Shown: one piece after another, positions 6,292 to 13,170 of the stretch
Position numbering within the stretch: position 1 is the first letter of the stretch
How the letters are laid out: every line of letters begins with the position of its first letter
Origin: an uncultured Flavobacteriales bacterium
GTDB taxonomy: Bacteria; Bacteroidota; Bacteroidia; Flavobacteriales_D; Crocinitomicaceae
Length of the DNA stretch: 14,205 bases
NCBI GenBank assembly: GCA_905479845.1
Contig: CAJQOB010000326.1
Coordinates: 1-14,205 of the forward strand
Direction: 5' to 3'
The notes under the pieces: generated by a model
Told to the model about the DNA's origin: nothing
The model's input: only the letters and a program-made list of their open reading frames with translations
The model's database searches: none
Translations under genes and position numbers: made by a program

Positions 6292-7487
6292 AAAATCACA
6301 ATTTTCTTAGTACTTCTTTGTGATTCTGATTGAATCGTAATGAGATAGTTTCCCTTTTCGATAGGATTAAGCTGAATTGATTTTTCAATATCCGTTTTTC
6401 CCGATTGAATAATGGTGCCGTCAAGGGAGGATATTTGGTAATGAAGACCTCCTTCAATGCTAGAACTTTTAATCCTGAGAAAATCCTTTGCTGGATTTGG
6501 ATAGACTATGAATTCATTCCAGGTTTCTGTTTTCGTACTCAAGAATAGGTCGTATTTCCATGTTTCAGTTAATCTAGTATCGTTTAGATCAATTCCTGTA
6601 CTGTAATAGATTGCAGTATTCGAAGAAAAACAAATTCCACCTCTCCTTTGATTTGAAGGCAGATTAACGGAAAGAATCCAATTGTCTGATGTGATAGAAT
6701 ATTCCCACATATCATTGTAAGAGTTCCCTATTGAGTCTCGACCTGCGACAAGAATAATTTCATCACTCAGTATACCAATTCCAGAATAGGTTCTGCCGAC
6801 ACCAGGGAAATTGGATAACTGCAACCACGTGTCAGTTAAAGGGGTATATTGATAGAGCTTATTTTGATAAACGCCGCTGTTGTTTGCTCCAAACACCAAA
6901 TATCCTTTGCCTTGGTGAGATGTTGCAGATGCCCTCCAAAGAGAATCGGGAAGTGTATTCTTTTGTATCCAAGAATCACCAGATATGGAATAAGACCAAA
7001 CTTCGGATACTGCAGCGTTGTTCTGGGTTTGACCTCCGACAATATACGCTGTGTCGCCAATGGTAAAGCAAGATGCTCCGCTTCTTCCAACAGATGGCAT
7101 CGGAGTAAGTTCTGTCCATGTGTCAAGAATAGGGTCATATTTCCACAAATCGTTCAAGTAACCTGTAGCATTCAATCCTCCGAAAAGAAATCCATGTGTG
7201 CTTGAAGAAAAAGCGTTGGAATATTGTCTCGATTCGTTTGTAGGAAGCTCCGAAATTGTAGACCAAGACTCTGAAATCATGTCAAACGCGTAGAAATCAT
7301 TCGTTGGATTCCAACTTGAATTCAAACCAGTTCCACAATAAGTAATGGATCCAATTGTGAAATAGGTTCCATCATCTCTTGCTGTTGAAGGAAAGTCACT
7401 AATTTGAGTCCACCCTTGAGCGTTAAGATGATTTGAAAAGAAAACGAATCCAATGAGTATCAGCGATCGGAAAAATTCTGTTTTCAT
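6288..7487 (-). CDS. Secreted Kelch-repeat beta-propeller protein with T9SS type A sorting domain
   Basis: This 399-residue protein begins with a signal peptide (KTEFFRSLILIGFVFFSNHLNAQ, here split: charged start KTEFFR, hydrophobic core SLILIGFVFF, cleavage near NAQ). Six Kelch blades follow, about 45-50 residues each, with repeating motifs such as FGG or VGG, LWKYDP, WSYSISGDSW, LYQYTPLTDTW, MWEYS and TWKYD. These should form a six-bladed propeller for binding proteins or glycans at the cell surface. The last about 75 residues are a type IX sorting domain (FIVYPNPAKDFLRI, then a final GNYLITIQSES and TKKIVIF), so it should be exported by T9SS and anchored or released outside. The frame extends upstream to 7535, but the ATG at 7485-7487 puts the signal peptide at the N-terminus. 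No catalytic domain is seen. It overlaps the stop of ilvE by 4 bases, convergent. Confidence 0.88.
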   Translation of the reverse strand: MKTEFFRSLILIGFVFFSNHLNAQGWTQISDFPSTARDDGTYFTIGSITYCGTGLNSSWNPTNDFYAFDMISESWSTISELPTNESRQYSNAFSSSTHGFLFGGLNATGYLNDLWKYDPILDTWTELTPMPSVGRSGASCFTIGDTAYIVGGQTQNNAAVSEVWSYSISGDSWIQKNTLPDSLWRASATSHQGKGYLVFGANNSGVYQNKLYQYTPLTDTWLQLSNFPGVGRTYSGIGILSDEIILVAGRDSIGNSYNDMWEYSITSDNWILSVNLPSNQRRGGICFSSNTAIYYSTGIDLNDTRLTETWKYDLFLSTKTETWNEFIVYPNPAKDFLRIKSSSIEGGLHYQISSLDGTIIQSGKTDIEKSIQLNPIEKGNYLITIQSESQRSTKKIVIF

Positions 7488-7617
7488 AAGTTTGATTTCA
7501 TGTATAAACTCCCGATCCAAGGGTTTATTGCTCATAGAATATTCGATTGATAAGTTTTACATTTTGACGTGTGGAAAGCTTTTTATTTTCTGTGCTTCGT
7601 TCTTGATTGAATATAGC

Positions 7618-7625
7618 TATATTTG
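7618..7625 (+). promoter_or_regulatory. -7 promoter box for the response regulator gene
   Basis: TATATTTG matches TAnnTTTG exactly and ends 22 bases before the ATG at 7648. The upstream element is poor: TTCG at 7596-7599 is at about the right distance. The gene may therefore depend on an activator or on an upstream UP-like AT-rich stretch; the whole 7536-7647 gap is AT-rich. Confidence 0.45.
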
Positions 7626-7647
7626 CTATCTAAAATGATTCTAAATA

Positions 7648-8331
7648 ATGAAAATTGTCCTCGCCGATAGCAATGAACTGGTCCGATTAGGGATTCGTTC
7701 TGCCCTTAAGAATGACCTTAAGGTAGAGTTGGTGGGTGAGGCAACTTCAAGTGAAGCATTATTGGACCTTGTGAAAAGTTTTGAAACGGATGTAGTTGTT
7801 GTTGATTATACATCCAAAGGTTTTTCAATTGACGTTATTGTAAAGTTGAGGGCTCTCAAAAAACACATGCGTATTTTGGCTATAACGCCTGAACAATCTG
7901 CTCAAACGGTTGTAGATGCCCTACGTTCTGGAGTAATGAGTTACGTAAAAAAGGATTGTTCAATTACGGAAATCGTTGATGCTGTTCGAGAAACAGGGAA
8001 AGGAAATAAGTTTTTCTGTGGTCAAATTCTTGAAACGATTCAAGTAGCGAACCTAGATGTTGATGATATCGATCTTGATGCATTTTCTTGTGAACCTGTG
8101 GTTCTGTCGGATCGTGAATCAGAAATAATTGTTCTTATCGCTGAGGGGAATACAAATTCTCAAATTGCTGAAATGCTCTTTCTGAGTAATCATACGGTTG
8201 GAACTCACCGTAAAAATATCATGTCAAAATTAGGCGTGAGGAATACAGCTGGCATTGTGATGTATGCGGTTAAAACAAATTTGATCTCTCCAAACAAGTT
8301 TCTTTTTGCAGGGGAAACGAACAATTCTTAG
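7648..8331 (+). CDS. NarL/LuxR-family response regulator with atypical receiver
   Basis: This 227-residue protein has a receiver domain (about 1-125) and a LuxR-type helix-turn-helix (about 152-212: LSDRESEIIVLIAEG, then SQIAEMLFLSNHTVGTHRKN and IMSKLGV). Asp53 (VVVVDYT) is the expected phosphoacceptor, Thr80 the switch threonine and Lys101 or Lys102 the conserved lysine. The usual acidic pair near the N-terminus (ADD in NarL-type proteins) is reduced to ADS, with Ser8 replacing the second Asp, so Mg2+ binding and phosphorylation may be altered. A long linker rich in Asp (135-150) joins the domains. No histidine kinase is encoded in the window, so this is an orphan regulator here. It lies 101 bases upstream of, and on the same strand as, the sigma/anti-sigma operon, which it might control; that is speculative. 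Confidence 0.9.
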   Translation: MKIVLADSNELVRLGIRSALKNDLKVELVGEATSSEALLDLVKSFETDVVVVDYTSKGFSIDVIVKLRALKKHMRILAITPEQSAQTVVDALRSGVMSYVKKDCSITEIVDAVRETGKGNKFFCGQILETIQVANLDVDDIDLDAFSCEPVVLSDRESEIIVLIAEGNTNSQIAEMLFLSNHTVGTHRKNIMSKLGVRNTAGIVMYAVKTNLISPNKFLFAGETNNS

Positions 8332-8432
8332 CGTACTCCACCAAAGGCTTTTCCGTCTTCAAAAAAAAAATACTGTATTTTCAATGAACCTTTCCAATTG
8401 TTAGGTGTATAAGAATACAAATCCGTGAAATT

Positions 8433-9782
8433 ATGCGCGTATTAATTTATACAATGTTTATTCTGTCATCAGGAACACTCTTTGCTCAGCAAGAGACGGA
8501 GATTCTCAATGGCACCACAAATAGTGTTCCCGTAACGAATAATAATTCGAACGTGTTTTCTCCAACAATCGTGATAGAATCTGTGGAGGAGGAGGTAGAG
8601 GAAGCTGATTCGACTGCTGAAGTTCCAACACCTGTGATTTCGTCGAAAGCCCTTCGAAAGAAAGAAATTCAAAGCAGTCCTTCTAAAGGGAAGTTTAAAT
8701 CGTCAAAACGAACTCAAGAATCACCTTTAATGGAGGCTGAGCCAGTAATGGATAAAAAAGCTACTCAAGATTTGGAAATTGTTACTGAAGGAGTTGATGC
8801 CTATTCCAGTTCTGAGATGATCAAAGCTGTGGAAATGAATGCGGTTTCAACTAACTTTTCATCAACGTACTCGACGTCCGATATGCAACGCACGAGTCGC
8901 TCACCATCCATTCAACAACAGGTTCAAATGGATCAGGCCGTTGATTATTTTGAAGTGAATGCTCCAGGGTCGTTTGAGTCACATTATTTTAAATACGTAG
9001 CAGGAAATTACAATACTGAGCTTATTTCAGATTTGAAAGCTGCTGAAGAAATTCGACCTAACAATGCAGATGTTCATGTTCAATTGGCTGGTTACTATAT
9101 GATCGAGGAAGACGTGGACTCTGCATTGGTTTATGCTGAAAAACTACGTGAGTCAAATCGTCTTGCAGATAACGTTATTTCTTATTCTGGAGATATTTTG
9201 AGATCGGTACCTGAGTCGGGAACCCTTATTACGCATGGTTTCGATGATGGTTATGGGACTTACTACGCTCAAAACAGCGTTGGTGTTCGTGAGGATGTGA
9301 CACTCGTTTCTCTTGACTTTCTTCAGAGCGATTCTTACAAAGAAGAACTGAAAGAGAAGGGATTTCAATTGCCCGAATCTGATGTCGTTGATGTCAACTA
9401 TTTGGCAGACTTTTGCGCGCTGAATGTGGATAAAAACCTCAGTATTTCTCTAACCACACCAAAAGAGTACTTCCAAGCAATTCAAGACAAGTTATACGTA
9501 GTTGGATTGGTGTTTGAGTATCATCTTGAAAGCTTTGATAATTTCTCCAGGAACGATTTTTTATGGAACAATTCTATGGAAAAGGAAGTCGTTATGAATC
9601 CTATTGATGAGAAGGGGAGGCAATTATCGGCAAATTACCTGCCCATGTTGTTACATCTGAGGAAGGTCTATCAGTTAACCGGAGAAGAAAAGAAATTAAA
9701 AGATGTCGACGAAGTCAGTGATCAAGTCGGTGTCCAATGTCGGAAATATGAACAAGTTCAAAAGGTGAAATCGAGCTATTAA
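8433..9782 (+). CDS. Exported protein of unknown function, first gene of the ECF sigma operon
   Basis: This encodes 449 residues with a signal peptide (RVLIYTMFILSSGTLFAQ, cleavage near AQQ). Residues about 22-165 are low-complexity and probably disordered, rich in Ser, Thr, Glu and Lys. A TPR-like helical pair follows (NADVHVQLAGYYMIEEDVDS and ALVYAEKLRES, about 211-241). The region from about 258 (SVPESGTLITHGFDDGYG, a YYAQ motif, GVREDVTLVSLDFL) and the end (DKLYVVGLVFEYH, NYLPMLLHLRKVYQLTG) recall, to my reading, the soluble C-terminal part of Bacteroidota DUF2723 membrane proteins, here without the membrane part. Its TAA abuts the ATG of the sigma factor with no gap, so the genes are coupled and the product is probably a periplasmic partner of the sigma/anti-sigma pair. 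It could instead be a target gene of the sigma factor. Function unknown. Confidence 0.82.
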   Translation: MRVLIYTMFILSSGTLFAQQETEILNGTTNSVPVTNNNSNVFSPTIVIESVEEEVEEADSTAEVPTPVISSKALRKKEIQSSPSKGKFKSSKRTQESPLMEAEPVMDKKATQDLEIVTEGVDAYSSSEMIKAVEMNAVSTNFSSTYSTSDMQRTSRSPSIQQQVQMDQAVDYFEVNAPGSFESHYFKYVAGNYNTELISDLKAAEEIRPNNADVHVQLAGYYMIEEDVDSALVYAEKLRESNRLADNVISYSGDILRSVPESGTLITHGFDDGYGTYYAQNSVGVREDVTLVSLDFLQSDSYKEELKEKGFQLPESDVVDVNYLADFCALNVDKNLSISLTTPKEYFQAIQDKLYVVGLVFEYHLESFDNFSRNDFLWNNSMEKEVVMNPIDEKGRQLSANYLPMLLHLRKVYQLTGEEKKLKDVDEVSDQVGVQCRKYEQVQKVKSSY

Positions 9783-10373
9783 ATGCGGTTGATTCGACCA
9801 CAATATAAAACACTGTCTGATGAAGATTTGATGATTGCTGTTGGTAAAGGTGACCAACGAGCATTTGATGAAATCTATAATCGGTACTCAGGTCCATTGT
9901 TGGGCTACTTCATTCGCATGCTCTGGAAAGACCGTGAAAAAGCAGAAGATTTTGTACACGATATTTTTGCGAAAATTGTTCGGAAGCCTGAATTATTTGA
10001 TCCCAAAAGGAAGTTTAAAACATGGGTGTATTCCGTAGCGAATAACATGTGTAAGAACGAATACAAGAAACAGGAAGTACGAAAAAACACTTCGAATGGT
10101 TTGGATGAGCATTATGCAATCGGCGACACTAACACAGATGTTTTCGGTGAAGTTCAAGATCGCTTCTTTCGGGAAGAGTTTGAACAGAGCCTGGATGCCT
10201 TGGATCTGAAGCATAGTGAAGCGTTCAAATTAAGACATATAGAAGGATTATCGATTAAAGAAATCGCTGAAGTCCTTGAAATTAGTGATGGTACTGTGAA
10301 ATCGCGCTTGTTTTATGCGACAAAGTACCTCGCGGAAAGTTTAAAAGAATTTAATCCTGTAATTAATAGATGA
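9783..10373 (+). CDS. ECF-type RNA polymerase sigma factor
   Basis: This 196-residue sigma-70 family factor has only regions 2 and 4, which defines the extracytoplasmic-function group. Region 2 spans about 25-92 (AFDEIYNRYSGPLLGYF, then AEDFVHDIFAKIV and FKTWVYSVANNMCKNEYKK). Region 4 spans about 132-185 (LDALDLKHSEAFKLRHIEGL, then SIKEIAEVLEISDGTVKSRL), containing the -35-binding helix-turn-helix. It should direct RNA polymerase to a small stress or envelope regulon. The ATG directly follows the stop of the exported protein gene, and the gene for the membrane protein begins one base after its TGA. That arrangement is typical of a sigma factor held by a membrane anti-sigma factor. Autoregulation of the operon promoter is likely; no housekeeping -7 box was found before 8433. 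Confidence 0.94.
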   Translation: MRLIRPQYKTLSDEDLMIAVGKGDQRAFDEIYNRYSGPLLGYFIRMLWKDREKAEDFVHDIFAKIVRKPELFDPKRKFKTWVYSVANNMCKNEYKKQEVRKNTSNGLDEHYAIGDTNTDVFGEVQDRFFREEFEQSLDALDLKHSEAFKLRHIEGLSIKEIAEVLEISDGTVKSRLFYATKYLAESLKEFNPVINR

Positions 10374-10374
10374 T

Positions 10375-11154
10375 ATGGAAAGGGATGTAATGGATATCGT
10401 AAAAGAGAAAGAGTTTATCGAATTGTCGGCTGCAGATCGCGCTGAATTAGGTGAATTGTGTTCTTCTGAAGAGGAGTTTAACCAAGTGAAGGCAATGTTT
10501 GCTGGAATTGGTGCGATGGATTGGTCAAATCCTACTCCTAAAGATGAAACCAAAGAAAGTTTGGACCATCTGTTTGCTCAGAAATATCCAAAGGCGGCGC
10601 CAGTTTGGTATAATGCTCCATTGGCTGTACTTACGCCTAAAGGAAAACCTTTTTATCGTCAACCATTGGTGCAAGCGGCGGCTGTAGGTTTGTTGATCTT
10701 CCTAGCGTATCCATTTGTGAACTCAAATGTGATGACTTCCGATACCACGCAAGTTGCGGCGTTGGATGAAGAAAATACTTCTTCAGAGGGGAAGGAAATG
10801 GAAACTCAGGAAAAAGAGAGACTTGATGAGTCTAAAGAAACGAATTTAAGTGAGCAAGAAAGTGCTTCAACAGAGACGAGAAAAGTGAATTTAACTCCAA
10901 ATGAAGTGATTGCACCAGTTCCATCTCAACCTGTGCCAGCCGATCCTGTGACATCAATTGATCTGATGTCAGCGACTACAACGATGACGGCCGCATTCAG
11001 TGTTTCTGAAGTTGAAGTTGCATCTGGAGTTGTAGCATTTCAGCCTGGATCATCGCATCCTGATGGCGTTTTCATTGGAGATAAAACGGAAATCTTTTCG
11101 GCTCCAGCTAGCAGTGATCCTGCTGTATTCGACTTGTTGACTTCAACGTTTTAG
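10375..11154 (+). CDS. Single-pass membrane protein, probable anti-sigma factor
   Basis: This encodes 259 residues. The N-terminal about 96 residues are a charged, helical, presumably cytoplasmic domain (EFIELSAADRAELGELCSSE, then EEFNQVKAMF). One membrane segment follows at about 97-116 (QPLVQAAAVGLLIFLAYPFV). The remainder should be periplasmic: a Glu/Ser/Thr-rich stretch (130-170), a Pro-rich stretch (180-192, PVPSQPVPADP), and a tail rich in Ser, Ala and Val. The layout and the position one base after an ECF sigma gene fit a transmembrane anti-sigma factor. The zinc anti-sigma motif HxxxCxxC is absent, so the sigma-binding domain is of another type. The start could also be the second methionine (residue 6, 10390); ATG 10375 is preferred for its tight spacing. 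The periplasmic part might contact the exported protein of the first gene. Confidence 0.8.
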   Translation: MERDVMDIVKEKEFIELSAADRAELGELCSSEEEFNQVKAMFAGIGAMDWSNPTPKDETKESLDHLFAQKYPKAAPVWYNAPLAVLTPKGKPFYRQPLVQAAAVGLLIFLAYPFVNSNVMTSDTTQVAALDEENTSSEGKEMETQEKERLDESKETNLSEQESASTETRKVNLTPNEVIAPVPSQPVPADPVTSIDLMSATTTMTAAFSVSEVEVASGVVAFQPGSSHPDGVFIGDKTEIFSAPASSDPAVFDLLTSTF

Positions 11155-11178
11155 AGATAGAAGAACTAATTTATTCTC

Positions 11179-11197
11179 AAGGGCAGTTTATGTCCTT
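11179..11197 (+). terminator. Hairpin after the sigma operon, possible terminator
   Basis: AAGGGCA (11179-11185) pairs with TGTCCTT (11191-11197) through a 5-base loop, giving seven pairs of which one is G-U. It begins 25 bases after the stop of the anti-sigma gene. No T-run follows, so it may be a weak terminator or a 3'-end stabilising hairpin. Confidence 0.35.
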
Positions 11198-11216
11198 AAT
11201 CCCAATATTGCAATCG

Positions 11217-11250
11217 TTGTAGTATTCATTAAATGAGTAGACTACTACAA
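11217..11250 (-). terminator. Perfect 8-base inverted repeat at the original end of the beta-helix gene
   Basis: TTGTAGTA and TACTACAA form a perfect 8-base inverted repeat with an 18-base spacer. On the minus strand the first arm contains the TAG (11247-11245) that ends the readable remnant of the beta-helix gene's sorting domain. The hairpin is therefore placed where the 3' end of the intact gene would be. It lacks a T-run and could act on transcripts from either convergent unit. Confidence 0.4.
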
Positions 11251-11367
11251 ATCCGACTTGATTATCATCTTACTCAGCTTTTTCATCTTTAGATGAACGA
11301 TTACGATGTAAATCCCATCATTCCAATTATGTGTGTCAATTTGACTGGAAAAACCTACTTCATTCGC
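11245..11367 (-). pseudogene. Untranslated remnant of the T9SS sorting domain, cut off by an in-frame TAA
   Basis: Reading on past the TAA (11370-11368) in the same frame as the beta-helix gene gives 40 further codons and then TAG at 11247-11245. The translation begins ANEVGFSSQIDTHNWNDG and continues with IYIVIVHLKMKKLSKMII and ends KSDL. This is the missing second half of a type A sorting domain: a W-x-x-G-I-Y turn followed by two beta-strands with Lys. The retained half ends DLTGKMIT. One substitution (for example AAA, CAA or GAA to TAA) explains the interruption; no frameshift is needed. A sequencing error or stop readthrough would make it part of one 587-residue protein. Confidence 0.8.
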
Positions 11368-13008
11368 TTAAGTAATCATTTTTCCTGTTAAATCAATGAC
11401 CTCGATACTTTCAATTGACTCCTTGGATGAAATCACGAAACTATTCCGAATTGGGTTCGGAAAGATTGAAACCTCTTCAGTTTCTGTAGGTGAGTCTAGG
11501 TCTGCTGTGTTATCTCCGCAACTATTAATGAAAAGTGCTCCAGCTTGATATCTGTCGAAAGCAGGGATTGATCCTGATTCCATAGGATTCGGTGTTCCTA
11601 TTCCTGACCAGTGAGAAGAAGTTAGAAAATTCGGTTTTTGTTCGTAAGCGTAGCTAGAATCCGCTAAGATTTCAGTTCCTGAAGGGTGAATGGTGACTTT
11701 GTTGTTGTTTCCATGGATGAAATGTCCAGATCCCAAGATGGTGTAGTTTATCAAACTGTATGGTATTCCAGTATGCGTAATTTCATTGCCTAAGAAATTT
11801 TGATCAGGCGAATTACTCGCACTAAAAAAGATACCGTAACGCTCAGAACGATTGCGCAACATGGTGTTGTAAGGACCATTTGGACCATGCGAATTATCGA
11901 TTACGATATTCTGGCAGATATTCTGTTCGAATAAATTCGCGTAGGTGTAGTTTCCATGTAAAACGGCATCTCCAGCTGAATTGCTTGGGGTCGATTCCCA
12001 GTAAGGATAATGAGAATAGTTGTAGGCAAATACATTCCCATTTGCACCAGCTTGAACGATCATTGAATGACGCAAATGCTCAAAAATGTTGTTTTCTACC
12101 ATGCACTGGTTTGTTGTAATGTGCAGCATCACACCATAAGCGCGTCCGCCGCCACCATAATCAAATCCATGATGAAAATATGACTTTGAAACATGTAAGT
12201 TCGAAGAACGTCGCCCTTGGATGTGGCTGAACGTGCAATTTTCGGATTCAATCCCATTTACCCAGCAATTCACAGCATAGGAATAGTAAATATTACTCGT
12301 TTGCGAAGGTGCCGTGTTGTCAAGTCTGAGGATTTTCAAACACTCTATCCCAACATTCTTAGCTGGATTCATCTTTACAATGTAGGGAGTTCTAAAACTG
12401 TCATAATCCATTCGTAATGGCGATTCTAGAATGAGCTTGTCGTTAATTACAGAATTTATTTGGACAACCTGACCTACGGTTTTGTAAGCCCAAGATGATG
12501 TGACCAGATTACTGTCATTTTGCAAGATTCTGATCCAGTCTCCATCTGAAAAGAGAGTAGGGTCATCTACAAAAATGTAATTGTCGTCCTTTTCAGCATT
12601 GTCAAGAATTGAAGTTGTTGCGGAGCTTACATTTTGTCCTTCAATTGAAAATGAATGACCAGAACCTCCTAAATCAAAAGTAAAGGTGGTAGATTCGGCT
12701 CCATCTCCCTTAACAACAATGTTGTTGGGAAGAATAATGGTTTCGTTAAATAGGAAATCTCCTGAAGGGAATAGTAAAATAGCACCTGAATCACCAACGG
12801 ATGTTAGGACACTGTCCAGAAGTGAATCGTTAGGAGTTACGCCGTTTCCTGTAGCTCCCAATGCCTGCATTTCGATTTCGATGAAACCATTTGTTGTGGT
12901 GTCTCTCAATCCAGCCAATTTCCAGTCTACGCTTCGCGAATCAGGAAGGGTTTGTGAATTACATTGGAAACTAAGTAGTAGTAATAGTAAGTAGATGATA
13001 TTGCGCAC
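11368..13008 (-). CDS. Secreted right-handed beta-helix (pectate-lyase-like) protein with truncated T9SS domain
   Basis: This encodes 546 residues from a GTG start. A signal peptide (RNIIYLLLLLLSFQCNSQ) is followed by a pectate-lyase-superfamily entry segment (GATGNGVTPND, ILLFPSGDFLFNETIILP, IVVKGDGAESTTF). Many beta-helix coils follow, with Asn-rich turns (NCTFSHIQGRRSSNLHVSKS, MVENNIFEHLRHSMIV, NVFAYNYSHYPYW, MLRNRSERYGIFF). It is probably a surface polysaccharide-binding or degrading protein; no catalytic triad could be assigned by eye. The end holds half a T9SS sorting domain (VSIFPNPIRNSFVI, VIDLTGKMIT) and then TAA. The frame runs upstream to ATG 13086 (572 residues). GTG 13008 is preferred because it puts the signal peptide first and because a -7-like motif lies at 13035-13043. 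ATG 13086 or 13074 remain possible. Loss of the sorting domain should impair T9SS export. Confidence 0.82.
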   Translation of the reverse strand: MRNIIYLLLLLLSFQCNSQTLPDSRSVDWKLAGLRDTTTNGFIEIEMQALGATGNGVTPNDSLLDSVLTSVGDSGAILLFPSGDFLFNETIILPNNIVVKGDGAESTTFTFDLGGSGHSFSIEGQNVSSATTSILDNAEKDDNYIFVDDPTLFSDGDWIRILQNDSNLVTSSWAYKTVGQVVQINSVINDKLILESPLRMDYDSFRTPYIVKMNPAKNVGIECLKILRLDNTAPSQTSNIYYSYAVNCWVNGIESENCTFSHIQGRRSSNLHVSKSYFHHGFDYGGGGRAYGVMLHITTNQCMVENNIFEHLRHSMIVQAGANGNVFAYNYSHYPYWESTPSNSAGDAVLHGNYTYANLFEQNICQNIVIDNSHGPNGPYNTMLRNRSERYGIFFSASNSPDQNFLGNEITHTGIPYSLINYTILGSGHFIHGNNNKVTIHPSGTEILADSSYAYEQKPNFLTSSHWSGIGTPNPMESGSIPAFDRYQAGALFINSCGDNTADLDSPTETEEVSIFPNPIRNSFVISSKESIESIEVIDLTGKMIT

Positions 13009-13034
13009 TACAAGAAGGTTAAATTTTCGTTGCG

Positions 13035-13043
13035 CAAAGTATA
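13035..13043 (-). promoter_or_regulatory. -7-like box before the beta-helix gene
   Basis: TATACTTTG on the minus strand resembles TAnnTTTG with one extra base, and ends 26 bases before the GTG at 13008. No clear TTG element lies upstream. It is inside the longer frame that begins at 13086, so if used it would exclude that start. Confidence 0.3.
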
Positions 13044-13170
13044 AAAATCTCTTGTCACTTCCATAGCTTAGCATGGAGCTAATCAATCAATAGGTGCTTT
13101 CTACAACATCTAGGTGTAACATTTCATCAGTGAGCCCCTTATGAATATAACGAATCGAAAATACGACCAT

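Noticed and set aside
6849..7205. 118-codon plus-strand frame opposite the Kelch gene
   Set aside because: Cys/Arg-rich composition typical of antisense reading; the Kelch repeats and T9SS domain on the other strand are unambiguous.
7453..7638. 61-codon plus-strand frame ahead of the response regulator
   Set aside because: It covers the Kelch gene start and the promoter region, and has no recognisable feature.
8332..8432. Terminator or promoter in the gap before the exported protein gene, including an A10 run at 8361-8370
   Set aside because: No stable stem precedes the A-run and no TAnnTTTG box lies at a suitable distance from 8433; an ECF-type promoter cannot be recognised without knowing its consensus.
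11210..11367. Possible separate small gene in the gap after the beta-helix gene
   Set aside because: The readable stretch is in the same frame as the upstream gene and matches the missing half of its sorting domain, so it is a remnant, not an independent gene.
12686..12994. 102-codon plus-strand frame opposite the beta-helix gene
   Set aside because: Antisense shadow of the pectate-lyase-like region; Ser/Pro-rich, no start signals.
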